Positions 1-11,184 of a stretch of DNA of 64,000 nucleotides are shown in pieces. The stretch covers positions 434,001 through 498,000 of the forward strand of contig JAEUBA010000005.1 of the NCBI GenBank assembly GCA_018257865.1, given 5' to 3'. The translations under genes were made by a program, and so were the position numbers. Source of the DNA: Stereocaulon alpinum. Lineage: Eukaryota > Ascomycota > Lecanoromycetes > Lecanorales > Stereocaulaceae. The notes beneath the pieces are model-generated. The model was given only the letters and a program-made list of their open reading frames with translations, searched no databases and was not told the origin of the DNA. Position 1 is the first letter of the stretch. Every line of letters begins with the position of its first letter.

Positions 1-238
1 CCTACTTTTGCCCATCCACATATACTCTATCACCATTGTATATCTACCCTTGCTACCGAGCTGCCATCTTTATCGTAGCTCTCACGAGCCAATCTCGCCC
101 TTGTTTAGGTTGTACCAAATGGTGGATTTGAGTATGCTCTCTACCGTGGGGTATTCGGTCGATACACACTGACGTGAAATAGGCGACGACGACAGTGATG
201 GCGAGGTTCGCATCCTTAGCCGGCAAGCAGGGGGCCAT

Positions 239-946
239 GTGACTTGCCATGATAACAACCTTGTCTGCAAATACGGTCACCGTGTGCGGTATAACGAAGA
301 AGTCGCCATGCGGCTCGTAAAGCAGTACACCAACGTCCCAATCCCGAGAATCATCTTCTCAATCTACAGCCCCGGAATCGGCCAAATAGGCATGAGCTTT
401 GTACCTGGTGTCACACTGGAGTCAATTTGGGACGGGCTTGATGAGTGCAACAAAGCGCGATTGTGTGTTGAGATTTGGACAATGATTGCCCAGTGGCAAC
501 AGATACCACCTCCCCCTCATCTGGCCCACCTCTACCAGTGCCTTGCCGATGGTTCCCCAGCCACAACAGATCCACTTCTTCAGGACCTTGAAGACCCCCC
601 CAGATCTCTCTATACTGATGAAGCTGTCCGTCATCGTATTTACCAACGCTACCTCCATTATAACGGATTACGGTACGCGGACAGCTTGCTTAGCATGTTG
701 CCCCAGTCCAAGGTTTCTCTCTTTACCCACGGAGATGTTGCCCCGCGCAACATCATGGTTGATAAGGATTGCCGTATTACCGGCATTATTGACTGGGAGC
801 TGGCAGGGTGGTATCCGGAGTACTGGGAGTACGCGAACATTATGAAACCCACGCGGGACAAAGACTGGCAGAGTTGGATGGATCGAACTGCAATGCAGCG
901 ATGGGACCTCTCAGGAATCACAGCGGCGAGGCGAGTGCTGTTTTGA
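239..946 (+). CDS. aminoglycoside phosphotransferase-fold protein, 5' end uncertain
   Basis: The readable frame carries the phosphotransferase/choline-kinase-like signature: HGDVAPRNIMV near residue 164 (catalytic Asp and metal-binding Asn) followed by GIIDWELAG near residue 185 (metal-binding Asp), counting from base 239. Upstream are the VCKYG lysine-strand and the GMSFVPGVTL hinge typical of fungal APH-family proteins. The family is large in filamentous fungi and substrates are mostly unknown, so no reaction is assigned. The frame has no good ATG before the KYG strand (first ATG lies at 308), so the true start is probably in an exon upstream that I could not place in bases 1-238, or the gene is 5'-truncated. 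The end has the usual Trp-rich tail. Family call is firm, gene model is not. Confidence 0.72.
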   Translation: MTCHDNNLVCKYGHRVRYNEEVAMRLVKQYTNVPIPRIIFSIYSPGIGQIGMSFVPGVTLESIWDGLDECNKARLCVEIWTMIAQWQQIPPPPHLAHLYQCLADGSPATTDPLLQDLEDPPRSLYTDEAVRHRIYQRYLHYNGLRYADSLLSMLPQSKVSLFTHGDVAPRNIMVDKDCRITGIIDWELAGWYPEYWEYANIMKPTRDKDWQSWMDRTAMQRWDLSGITAARRVLF

Positions 947-1155
947 TGCTCAACCCAGCAAGATAACGCAGTAAGTAGATATCCTATGTATTAAATTCAT
1001 ATATCTACTTATCTATGGATGTATAGCTATCTAGAAGCCTTTTTTCTAGACTCTTAGGGGTTTCAGGTATAGCCTCCTGTGGAGAAATACACTTAGAACT
1101 ATACGCTAGAATTTCAGTCTATGCAAGGGTCTGTTCTAGAGATAAGCGGAGTTTT

Positions 1156-1183
1156 GATTCGTGATTCGTGATTCGTGATTCGT
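1156..1183 (+). repeat. tandem heptamer GATTCGT x4
   Basis: Four perfect head-to-tail copies of GATTCGT, ending just before a telomere-like motif. Seen directly. It is a minisatellite-scale repeat, likely variable in copy number between strains. Confidence 0.9.
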
Positions 1184-1192
1184 CAGCCCTAT

Positions 1193-1209
1193 TTAGGGTT
1201 AGGGTTGGG
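1193..1209 (+). repeat. short interstitial telomere-like motif
   Basis: The bases read TTAGGGTTAGGGTTGGG, two perfect copies of the fungal telomere repeat unit plus one imperfect copy. It sits 10 bases after the GATTCGT repeat and about 170 bases before TYW1. It could be a Rap1/Tbf1-type binding site, as TTAGGG motifs occur in some fungal promoters, or a scar of chromosome healing. Too short to be a chromosome end. Confidence 0.55.
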
Positions 1210-1379
1210 CTATTTGCATGCCCCTCCACACATTGCTTCTAATTGTAACTTTGTACTGTATAACCTAAAGTTACAGCAGCAAGTAAATATGGAGAAATTT
1301 GGCCAGGGTGGAGGAGTACTTGTTCTGCCATCCAGTCTGTGGGACTTTTGTCGCGATTCACAGACCTAGCTAACTTTAC

Positions 1380-3755
1380 ATGCATTTAGGAATCCTCGAA
1401 TTATGGCATGCATTCCGATACCTTCTGGTCTTCGGGGCATGCATTGCCGGCGTTGCTACCTACATCTACACAGAACGGAGGTCACGAAGGATGAAGCCTT
1501 CCTCATCGCCCTTTGCAACTACTCCAAATGCCGCGTTTGTTACGGTGGAGAAGTCAAGCTGGCTCGAGAAGAAGCCTCCCACCAGCAAGATCGGGGAGAA
1601 CAACATAGGTCTGAACTGGGAGCCGGCAGTATCAGATGTGAGATTGGAGGAAAAGCTGGAGGGTGCTAGTACCCGTGTTCAAACAACGCCGAAAAGAGTG
1701 AAGGGTTCGAAAATATTGAAGAAGCCAATGCTAGAGGAACACCAACAACCTCTCACCACGCAGATACAGCCAGTCGTCTTCTTCTCATCTTTGACAGGGA
1801 AGACCGAGGAAATGGCCAACATATTACTGAAGGACTTGGAAGAATCGTTGAAAGACCAGAGGGCAATGATAAAGGTACCTCAGATTCATGATCTATCGTA
1901 CATCGACTATGACGACTACTTCGTCGGACCTCCACAACCTGATGGGCTCGCTGAAAATGTTCAGTACTTCTACCTCATACTTCTACCAAGCTACGACATA
2001 GATACTGCCTTGAACAATTTCCTGAGCCACCTTCAAGAGACACATCACGACTTCCGCATCGACACGGCTCCACTTTCAGGTTTAGCTGGCTATTCCGTGT
2101 TTGGTTTTGGAGATAGGGAAGGATGGAGTACGGAGGCGGAAGGGTTCTGCTCTCAGGCTATTGAAGTGGACAAGTGGATGGCCAAGCTTACCGGAAGGAA
2201 ACGTGCGTTTCCGCTTGGGTTGGGCGATGTCAAGTCAGATGCTGCAGTGAGACTGGAGGAATGGCGAGTTGGTGTGGTAGGAGTTCTGCTGGACATCGCT
2301 GCACACGGGAGCCTCGGAGAAGGGGTCATGGGTAGTGGCGACGCTATAGAAAGCGATGAAGAGAATTCAACCGAGCTAAGTACGACCACTGAGACAGCAA
2401 TTCAGAGACCTCCGAAGCGGAAAAAGCCAGGGCAACAATCAAGTATTGACGACGTTGAGGACCTTGGACGCAAGGCTCGTGCGCAGATCGACGATGCTTC
2501 AGCTCAAGAACCTTTTCCCTCTCTTTTACCAATCGACTTCACCACCTCCCTTACTCCCTCCATGTCTCCTGCAGCCCCAAAACAAATGGTACCCGTCTCC
2601 TCGCCGACTCATGTGGCACTCACGAAACAAGGCTATACCATAGTGGGCTCCCATTCCGGCGTCAAAATTTGTCGCTGGACCAAATCTGCCCTTCGAGGTA
2701 GAGGATCCTGCTATAAATTCTCATTCTATGGTATCAAATCACACCTCTGCATGGAAACTACACCCTCCCTTTCCTGCAGCAACAAATGTGTTTTCTGCTG
2801 GCGCCATGGTACTAATCCAGTTGGCACAACCTGGCGCTGGGAAGTAGATCCACCAGACCTTATCTTCAATGGAGCAAAAGAGGGCCATTATAAAAAGATT
2901 AAGATGATGAGGGGCGTACCCGGTGTACGAGCAGAGCGGTTCCAAGAAGCCATGAAAATAAGACACTGTGCACTTAGCCTCGTCGGCGAGCCTATCTTTT
3001 ACCCACACATAAACGAGTTCGTAGCCCTCCTCCACAAGGAACGTATCTCAAGCTTTCTCGTCTGTAATGCACAGCATCCAGACCAGCTAGCAGCCTTGAA
3101 ACCAGTAACTCAGCTCTATGTCTCTATTGACGCGAGCAACGCCGAGTCACTGCGCAAGATCGACAGACCACTGCATCGAGACTACTGGCAGCGCTTCCTC
3201 CGCTGCCTTGACATTATGCGAGAGAAACGCTTCAGCATGCGCACCGTCTTCCGGCTAACCCTCGTGAAAGGCTTCAATATCGAAGAAGAAATAGAAGGCT
3301 ACGCCAATCTTGTCGCGCTCGGCCTCCCCTGCTTTGTTGAAATCAAAGGCGTCACTTACTGTGGTACTTCCTCCAGCGCTGGCGCAGGCTTATCGATGCA
3401 TAACGTTCCCTTCTACTGCGAAATCGTAGAATTTGTTGAAGCGCTGAATGCAGCCTTGGGACGTCGAGGATTGGAGTATGGCATTGCGGCCGAACATTCA
3501 CATAGCTGTTGCGTGCTTATTGCCAGCAAGAGATTCTTTGTGAAAGGAAAGTGGCATACGTTGATTGACTATGAGAAGTTCTTCGATTGTTTGGAGAGCG
3601 GGAAGGAGTTCAGTCCAGAAGATTACATGGGCCCTCCGACGCCAGAGTGGGCAACGTGGGGGAGTGGAGGCTTTGATCCTGCGGATGAGAGGGTGGATAG
3701 AAAAGGCAGGCCTAAGGTCGCTGTGACAAACTCTGTCGGTTCGCTAGCCGTCTGA
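1380..3755 (+). CDS. TYW1: tRNA 4-demethylwyosine synthase (TYW1)
   Basis: A 791-residue single-exon protein. TYW1 is the radical-SAM enzyme that condenses N1-methylguanosine at position 37 of tRNA-Phe with pyruvate to form the tricyclic 4-demethylwyosine, second step of wybutosine synthesis at the ER surface. An N-terminal hydrophobic segment (about residues 10-30, LLVFGACIAGVATYIY) should anchor it. A flavodoxin-like domain begins near residue 130 (VVFFSSLTGKTEEMA, FMN-binding loop) with GYSVFGFGD further on. The radical-SAM cluster is CSNKCVFC at residues 466-473, followed by GEPIFYP, YVSIDAS and a conserved HSCCVLIA end. Length fits the family (about 700-800). ATG at 1380 is chosen because it keeps the membrane anchor. 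Identification is firm. Confidence 0.96.
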   Translation: MHLGILELWHAFRYLLVFGACIAGVATYIYTERRSRRMKPSSSPFATTPNAAFVTVEKSSWLEKKPPTSKIGENNIGLNWEPAVSDVRLEEKLEGASTRVQTTPKRVKGSKILKKPMLEEHQQPLTTQIQPVVFFSSLTGKTEEMANILLKDLEESLKDQRAMIKVPQIHDLSYIDYDDYFVGPPQPDGLAENVQYFYLILLPSYDIDTALNNFLSHLQETHHDFRIDTAPLSGLAGYSVFGFGDREGWSTEAEGFCSQAIEVDKWMAKLTGRKRAFPLGLGDVKSDAAVRLEEWRVGVVGVLLDIAAHGSLGEGVMGSGDAIESDEENSTELSTTTETAIQRPPKRKKPGQQSSIDDVEDLGRKARAQIDDASAQEPFPSLLPIDFTTSLTPSMSPAAPKQMVPVSSPTHVALTKQGYTIVGSHSGVKICRWTKSALRGRGSCYKFSFYGIKSHLCMETTPSLSCSNKCVFCWRHGTNPVGTTWRWEVDPPDLIFNGAKEGHYKKIKMMRGVPGVRAERFQEAMKIRHCALSLVGEPIFYPHINEFVALLHKERISSFLVCNAQHPDQLAALKPVTQLYVSIDASNAESLRKIDRPLHRDYWQRFLRCLDIMREKRFSMRTVFRLTLVKGFNIEEEIEGYANLVALGLPCFVEIKGVTYCGTSSSAGAGLSMHNVPFYCEIVEFVEALNAALGRRGLEYGIAAEHSHSCCVLIASKRFFVKGKWHTLIDYEKFFDCLESGKEFSPEDYMGPPTPEWATWGSGGFDPADERVDRKGRPKVAVTNSVGSLAV

Positions 3756-4950
3756 TCACAATGATTTGTATGTCTAGAGAATTTGTGAACGCCATTAAAG
3801 CGAGCGCGCTTACTCTATGTTGCTGCGTTGCATGAAAAGCAGGCTGGAAAGCGATCCAGCTGTACATCACGATATTGAATCCCATATTCCTTGGTGGACC
3901 CAAGCTGGAGCGCGGCTCCTTGAACTCCCTGGCGCTTTCGGGCGGTGAAGGCAGCATTCAAGGACTCCTTGAATTCAGAGACTTGATGAATTCCTCTAAT
4001 TTACTGCGGGTGTGATGATGGAATTAGCGTCCGTCCTCTACACGATGAAGCTTATCAGTTAGCATTATCGGCCGCGCTCATGGGCCATAAATCATTTTAG
4101 TTTCGCTTCCCAAGTACGATCAATACGCATTTGGCAGAATCTGGTGCTCCAAACCGCCCCCGCCAAGGCGTTGTTGAAGTATGTAAAGGCCTACGCGGAG
4201 CCATCGTTACTTTATCCTCCTAACCTGCATGTTCAACGGCTTTCCGGGGAAAGGTGCTCAAGGTAGGGAATACAAAGACCAGCTCGGACGGCGTCGAGCA
4301 CGAGTGACACCGGCCCAGGTTGCAGGAGCGCTGCTACATTCCCAGTGTGTGTTTGCTAACCACTTCCACCTGGACCTGCGATCCGGCCTACCCCCAAAAG
4401 TTGACCCCAAAGCAGGCCCCTGAAAATCATAGAGGAGCGACTTTCAGGCAGCTTCAATGCTTCCTTAGGGGCAAGATCTGGGTGCGAGCTTAATTGGCGC
4501 ATCAATTCGAGGAATGCGAGGCTTTTCACTTAGTCAATTTACAACACTCCATCAGAGTATTGCGATTGCAGGATTTGTAAAGACGCTAGAAAGGCTGTAT
4601 GATTTTGCTATGAGAAGCCAAGTACCCAGTAATTGTGTTTATAGAGGCTTGCACTTGATGTTTAGGTAGTGATAATATGCCAAGACCGCCGGTGTGGATT
4701 TGACTTATAATATACGACTGGTATATGGGTAACAAGGCTGAGTTAAACTAATTCTCTAAAATTAGCGTGGAACATTCTCAATCGGCGCCTTGCGACATGA
4801 TCCCTCAAATACGCATCCTTAGCCTTCCAATAAATTAATTTTCACCAGCATTAGTCGGGCAATCATGCGGCATTGCTGCACGCCTTCGGTGCGTGTAAGC
4901 AGTGGGAGCTCTGACATTGATCGAATGGCATTGGCAATGTAAATATTACC
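3756..4950. other. intergenic region, about 1.2 kb
   Basis: No convincing gene on either strand; short open frames (for example 4229-4423 plus) show no family features. It holds the TYW1 3' end and the promoter of the WD40 gene. Confidence 0.5.
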
Positions 4951-6343
4951 ATGAACGAAAGCAACAGATTCCAGCCTCGGCTTGTTGGCTCTGCAGCGGA
5001 TATCTATCAAGGTCCATCTGCAGATACTGCTCGAAGAGAAGCTGTAAGACTGGAATATGAGGGGAAGGTCCCGGCTCCGGAGATTACGAAAGGAAGCAAT
5101 ACCACGCAACTTCGCTGCGACTCCAACTACTTTAAGAGCGCACAATGGTACATCCTAAGCTCGATCGCCATCGATGATTGCTGACCAAAGTGGCAGGTCC
5201 CCGGACGGAACCACAATTCTCAGCTCCTCCGCTGACAAGACTCTCCGCTCGTTCGTCATCCCCTCAGATCTCCTTTCTCCAGACGCAGCATCTCCCCATA
5301 CCCTGAGGCCGTATGCACTCCATCGCCCCCCAGAAAGCGTCTATGCCACCACTTTCCACCCAGCCTACGCCTTGCAAGAACCATCCTCATGTCTTATACT
5401 AGCTTCCCCGTGTTCACTGCCAATCCGTCTCTTCTCCCCATTCGCACCAGGGATACTAGCCTCATACCCGCTCGTCTCGCCAACTACAGAAGCGTATATA
5501 ACGCCGCACTCTCTTCTATTCAGTGCCGAAAATCCAAACCAATTTCTCGCTGGGAGTGATAGCCAACTGTGCGTGTTTGATGTCAACAGGAACGGCGAGG
5601 GGCCAATCAGTAAGCTGTGGACTACGGCTTCAAGACGGAACCACAAGGCGATGGGGGCTGGAATGAAGGGAATCATAAGTGCAATGGCGATGGGTGGGGA
5701 GGGACTGTTGGCTGCGGGAACCTTTACGAGGTGGGTGGGGCTTTATGATGGATTTGGGCGTGGAGGGGAGGTCGGGGTATTCTCCCTCGCTTCGACGGAA
5801 CAAAAAGAAGAGGGTAGCGATGGGATTGGGGTTACGCAGGTTCTGTGGAGTCATTGTGGGAGGTATCTGTGCACTGTAGAGCGGTCTAGTGACGGCGTCG
5901 GCATCTGGGATGTTAGAGGTACAGGGAAGAGGCTCGCTTGGTTGAGAGGGAGGCAAGCCGTAACGCAGCAGAGGCTAGGCGTTGATGTCATGGGAAGCGA
6001 GTTCTGGGCTGGAGGAACGGATGGGACAGTGAGGGTTTGGGAGGGATTGGGAATGACCGAGGGTGTCGTTGATCCGGAATGGGAGTTTCATGCTCATGGC
6101 GATGTGGTCACATCGACTATGCTACATCCCATGGGGTCTGTGCTGGCTACATGCTCTGGCCAACGGCATTACCCTGCAAGCCTTGACTTGGGGAGTGAGG
6201 GGATAGAGAGCGATACAGACAGCAGCGATGCTGCTTCCCAGAGCTCGTGGTCATCTCTTAGCACAGAGTCGTCAACTGGCGCTGATTCGGACGCCGATCC
6301 AGCTCGTACATTCGACAATAGCTTGAAGATCTGGGCTTTATAG
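4951..6343 (+). CDS. WRAP53/TCAB1-like (Swt21 family) WD40 protein
   Basis: Two exons, 4951-5147 and 5197-6343, joined by a 49-bp GT-AG intron (5148-5196); splicing rebuilds the block NYFKSAQWSPDGTTILSSS. The product is 447 residues. The conserved N-terminal block, SADKTLRSFVIP, the GIISAMAM repeat and the DGTVRVWEG repeat match the animal telomerase/Cajal-body protein TCAB1 and yeast Swt21, which have roles in small-RNA trafficking and splicing; the exact role in filamentous fungi is unclear. A Ser/Asp-rich insertion sits near residues 395-435, before the final repeat DNSLKIWAL. Start 4951 is the first ATG in frame and gives the expected N-terminus. Confidence 0.85.
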
Positions 6344-6586
6344 CTGAATTCAATCAACGAGCGCTTTTCTAATACAGCTGCTACGAGCTCCTTTGCATCA
6401 ATTGAGTGAACGAAGACATAAACAGTATTCGTTCCATGCTGCTTAACGGAACCATGTTGTGGTTATACACCGCTGACCACGGACTGCTTGTGGCTTTCAA
6501 CACCACGCATGCATATCGTACAGTACCGGAACGAGACCCGCCGAAAGCCCAAAACCCCGTAACGATGCTGTAAAGACTTTCAATGC

Positions 6587-7437
6587 TCATTTACCCGAGC
6601 CTACGCACCTCGACCAGCCTTTGAATCCATTAGCGTCAAAAAAAGACTAGCGATCTCTGTCTCAACTCACCGGGTAGTCCGCATCCAAAGCCCACAAACA
6701 AGTATATCAGGAACACAACCACAACCCCCAATAGCGCCATCAACTTGACGTTCTTCCACCACATTCTCCTCTTCAATCCCCTACTCCGGACACGAAAATC
6801 ATGCGCCCCAACCCCCAGCCGATCCGTCTTGTCAACAAGTAAATCAATCCGCTCGCCCCTCTCTAACACCCTTTCAATATTCTCTGTCATGATCCCCCTC
6901 ACGTTATCGATATCGTGCTGTACATTCGTAATCGCATCGTGCTTTCCCGCCTCCGTAGTCCCATATCCCACCATCAACTTCTTCAGATTGCTATTAAAAT
7001 CTGCCGCCCCATACGGCGGCATTGATGCAAAGTCCGTGGTCTCTGGATCATATTTAGCAAGGAATTGCTTCTTAATCTCTACCAGGTAGCCGAAGGGTAT
7101 GCGGCGGCCGAAGCTCGAGGACGCAATGACAAGGTATGTAAGGCCACCAGCTGAAGGGTCAGCATCTGGATGATCGGAGGGAGCGTCGGCAATGTAGTGG
7201 ATGTAGTTTTGGTTGTGGGTGTAGGTCAGCTTTTGGGGTTTGTCGTGGTTTATCTTTGGAAGGATGAGCGAGGCGAGGGAGGATGTTTGCGAGGAGGCGG
7301 AGGTGGTATGTTCGGCTAAGATGGTGGTGCGGTAGGCTATGCAGGAGCTGTGAGGGGGTCTTGATTAGGAGCTTGCTTATGTGATGTTGGAGGGGGTTTT
7401 ACTAGAGGAGCGGAGTTGAGCTTGAGGAGGACGCCAT
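6587..7437 (-). CDS. longin-type R-SNARE (VAMP7/Nyv1-like)
   Basis: Three exons on the minus strand: 7437-7403, 7347-6671 and 6618-6587, with introns of 55 and 52 bp. Splicing gives 247 residues starting MASSSSSTPLLYSCIAYR, the classic first strand of a longin domain. The longin region runs to about residue 140 (FGRRIPFGYLVEIKKQF), the SNARE motif follows with the zero-layer Arg in NIERVLERGERIDLLVD, and a C-terminal anchor is LMALLGVVVVFLIYLFVGF. The last exon supplies the short luminal tail (GWSRC) usual for the family. The protein should drive fusion at vacuole/late endosome or in secretion. Without the last exon the frame would run into intron sequence, so the three-exon model is preferred. 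Confidence 0.92.
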
Positions 7438-7890
7438 TGTGATCGCTTAGCTGGGAGAGAATGTGTGAGCTTCAGAGTAGGTGTAGCCAGGAATCTTTGC
7501 TATATCGAGCGTGCGACGAACAAATGCGGGCGAGAAGTTGGAAGTGAGGGAGTATATGTTGGCGGATGCGTCTTGTCGTTGCCTCTTGGACTGGTCTTGG
7601 CGCATGGCTGAACTTCGGCTTTTGCGTCACTTTGCTTGCCAAGACCAGATAGTGAACAGTTGCGACTTTCTCAGGAGCCTTGTTTCATATACATCTTCAT
7701 TTTCCTTTCAACATCTTTGGTAGTAACAGCGTCTGGAACGGCATCCAAAACGTGATTGCCTCCGGATCACAGTAATCTCACCTGCCTCTCATGGGTCTAC
7801 AAGAATTCCTTCGTTGCCTTCGCCGAAGATGACTGGACGTTTCCCATAAGCCTTCGGCTTTGCTTTGGAATTTACAATATCACACCGATC
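7438..7890. other. divergent promoter region
   Basis: Lies between the R-SNARE gene (minus) and the RING-ligase gene (plus), head to head. No gene is seen; no specific motif stands out. Confidence 0.5.
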
Positions 7891-10800
7891 ATGGCCTCGA
7901 TATCGAATTCCTCGTCACTCATGAGCCCCTCAGATCTCGTCATGGCTGTTCCACGCATGATGGCGCGGATGGGATCCTTTGCCTTCATCACCGTTCCAGA
8001 GCGGGTTGACAGCATGCTTGGACTCATACATGGAGGAAGCATGATCGCTGAGGCAACAGGCAACGGGAGTTGGAACATGATATCGGCAGCTCTGTCGGCA
8101 GGCACTCCAGCGGATACTGTAGTCCCTAGAAGTGTACCCAGAACTGCGGCCGCTATGGATGGGGTTCCCTCGAGAACACTAAGCTCAATGAGCTTCATGC
8201 AAGTCAGGAATTTTGGGGGCATATTCACCTACATGACGAGCAAGTGGGCGATAGCATGTTTCACGCTGGTCAGTCAGCAACATGTCCCGGCTACTCAGCT
8301 CTTAATTACGTTGATTGGTTAAAACAATCGGTGGTGGAGTGCTAATCAACCAGCTACAGTCCATCATTCTCAATCGAACTCAAGTTTACTCCGCGACACG
8401 CCGTCACATTAATTTGACTTGGCCTTTCCGTTTAGCCCTTCGAATCGTTCCTCTGCTCCTGTTTCTCTCCCATACGTTGAAGCTCCTCCAGGCTCTACGT
8501 TGTCAAACTTCGCCAGATTTTTCCTTCCTCAAGTATGGAAAGGCGGACAAGCATGTGAGCCTTGACTTCGCTGGGGACGGCGGCCCCCTGTATCATATAA
8601 GTTCTGCGCTGCTCTTCTGGGAGCATGATGCGGATTCATGCTTGGCTGCTGATCTCATACCATCAAGGTGTGTATATTTCCTAGGAAATCAACCCTAAAT
8701 CTGCGTTTCAGGATGGGATTTACATCAATCGTGAGGGGAGATGCTGACCTTAGATTGCTTCCAGTTCCGAGCCTTGGGATCGAAGAGGCTCTCTGTCGTT
8801 ACTATGGCCCTTTTTCCAAGTCCTGTGTCTAGGTCAATTTGTCGAGACCATTTCCAGTACGATTCAAGGGCGGCCTTTTATGACGGAAACTGGAATGTCG
8901 ATTTTTGAACATTCATTGGCATTCGCTGAGGCGGAAGCAATGCTGAGCAACCGACTCGGTCTCACCCTGTTTGGATCGATTGGCGACAGGCCTGCAAACC
9001 CAGATGGGGTTACGAAACTTTTTACAAGGAGTGAAATACTGGAGAAAATGAACACTCCTCCTGAGGCAAGTACAAGTTTCTTGATTGACCATCCCCATAA
9101 TGCATCACATTTTGCGTTACTGCCCCTCTGTATGCTTGCGAACTATGTGTCATAATCCAACCGCCTGCATCACGATTTGGTAATGGCCCGGTTTCTGCAC
9201 TTCATGGCCGTCTGGCAACCCAATGGCTTACATGCCAGTGACATATCCCCCCATTAATGCTTCTGTAAACACATCATGTAACCCAGATCAACACTTGAAA
9301 AAGGGGTTTCTAACTTCCTGATGCTTGTAGGTTCTACTAATGGCATTAGTTTCTAGCCTCAATAACTTCAGCAGCCAAATTCTGGGGATAGCCAACCTCC
9401 AGGCTAAGTATCGGTTGGTCAACACTGGTGTCTGGGGGTTATGCTTCATGAGCGCATTCGTTTGGGGTTTTCTCAGCAGCATGCGAATGGAGTCTGGGCT
9501 AGAGTCCATTGTCCTGCGCTTTCCGACAGTCTGCATAGTGGGCTTCATACCCCACCTTTTAATACTAGTCGGCATCTTCATATGTCTCTGTATTTACTGC
9601 CTTGCCCTGCTTCTCTGCTTTTTCTTGCCACCGGCAGATGGACCACAGCCTCGATCGCTTGTGGACAGATTCAGACTCGCACACGAAAATATGCAAGCAA
9701 ACGCCCAATTGGCGAATTTCCGTCTCGATTGGCATGAGGACTTCTACACGGCGCTTTTAAAGGTTGGATTTGCTGCTTTGACCGTGGCAAGCGAGGCTGT
9801 GTGGCTCAATGAAGGAGAGCGAGTCACTGTGTCACCATTGACTTGGCTCGAGGAAGAGAAAATTGGTGACATGGAAGCTTTTCGGCGCGCAAACTCCCCA
9901 CTGGGTCATGTGGGAGTTAACTGGAATGCGAATGAAATAAGCGAAACAACACATTCACGGTCACGCAAACCTTGGAGAAGTGGCTATAGTAAAGAGATAA
10001 AGCCTCGTGCCACACGGAAGGCCGGGCAGCTTTCTCAGCCTAGGGCTAGAATCGATGGCGTGGGGCACATGCAGAGATATGGCCGGTATCTAGGAGTAGG
10101 CACCCTGTTTCACTATATCTTCTGGCTCTACGTGACCTGGGTCAGGCTGTTCACGAACAAGATGCTTGATAAGCTTGGTATAGCATGGAGACCAGAGTGG
10201 CTTCGGCTCGAAAAGCAGCGCGAGGAGGTCCAGACTCAATCTCAGGATAGTGAACACACGCCTCAGCAGGGTCTACAACCTTTCTGGGTTCTGTCAAACA
10301 AAGGTATCCTAGAAGTGCCAAAAAGCGACGACTTTGACGCAGCAAAAGAGATCGAGCGAAGGCATCGATCGGAAATGAATGTTGATGATTGGGGTCAGGA
10401 ACAAGAGGAAGCTCTTGAATCAGCGTACTATGACTGGTTTAAGCAAGGCGAATGGGGGTCAAAGGACGAAAGCGGATTGTACCAGCCAGGAAACCTGGAC
10501 GATGACACTACTAGCGTGGTATCCGTCTCCGAAACCGCCACTGACACCGAGTTGGAAGACATTATGGGGATAGGTTCTGGTGCCAGTACGCCCACACAGG
10601 CTGGTCCATACATCTCGGCCGACAACCGTTCCCTGTCGCCATCACCAGGGCCCTCATCTGACTATGCCAACATCCCACTTGACCCGCACCCGCTTGATCC
10701 ACACTACCTTGCCTCGCTTCTAGATCCTAAGTCACCAGAAGAACGTTCTACAGCGCGCATACATGCTCAACATCTTTCTTCTCCCAAGGTAATCACGCGC

Positions 10801-11184
10801 TCTCAGTACCGCGACGCGCAAACCATTGCCGCCACAAGACTCCTCACATCAACGCGCTACCGCCCCCCCAATAGTAGCATCCCTACGGCTGGCCCCCTAA
10901 CCCCTGCCGAAGAAGAGCAATTGCTCGAACAGCTCATTCTGACCCATCGGTCTAGGCCACTGCCCCCAGGTGGGGGGAGCTGGAGAGATGGCGCTGCGGG
11001 AATGGGTCAAGGGGGACCGCAGTGCGTAGTCTGTCAGGATGCGCCAAGGACGATAATGGCGTTTCCATGCCGATGTCTCAGCATTTGCGAAGAATGTAGG
11101 GTCAGCCTTGCGATGAACAACTTTGCCACTTGCGTGTGCTGCAGGCAGGATGTGGCCAGTTTCTCTCGGCTGTTTGTGCCGTGA
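7891..11184 (+). CDS. Asi1/Asi3-like membrane RING ubiquitin ligase
   Basis: Four exons: 7891-8268, 8360-8667, 8765-9065 and 9331-11184; introns 91, 97 and 265 bp. The joined 946-residue protein runs continuously through GGIFTYMTSKWAIACF, the ILNRTQVYSATRRHINL block, GSLSLLWPFFQ, the GRPFMTETGMSIFEHSLAF block and EKMNTPPEVLLMALVSSL, all conserved in fungal Asi3-type proteins. Several hydrophobic segments mark a polytopic membrane protein. The C-terminus (from residue 894) is a RING: CVVC, CRCLSICEEC, CVCC. Yeast Asi proteins form an inner-nuclear-membrane E3 complex for protein degradation; the same location is inferred. Intron 3 has a GC donor. ATG 7891 is chosen over 7756 because its context is better and the family N-terminus is short and Ser-rich. 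Confidence 0.86.

Larger units (their letters stand above)
947..1379. other. intergenic spacer with short repeats
   Basis: No gene is seen. The stretch is AT-rich near 970-1140 and holds a short tandem heptamer and a telomere-like motif (listed separately). The last part should serve as TYW1 promoter. Confidence 0.6.

Noticed and set aside
4229..4423. 64-codon plus-strand frame
   Set aside because: Short, no features, no conserved-looking composition.
7872..8228. 118-codon minus-strand frame with a plausible-looking membrane peptide
   Set aside because: It is the antisense of exon 1 of the Asi3-like gene, whose plus-strand peptide (FGGIFTYMTSKWAIACF) joins in phase to conserved downstream exons.
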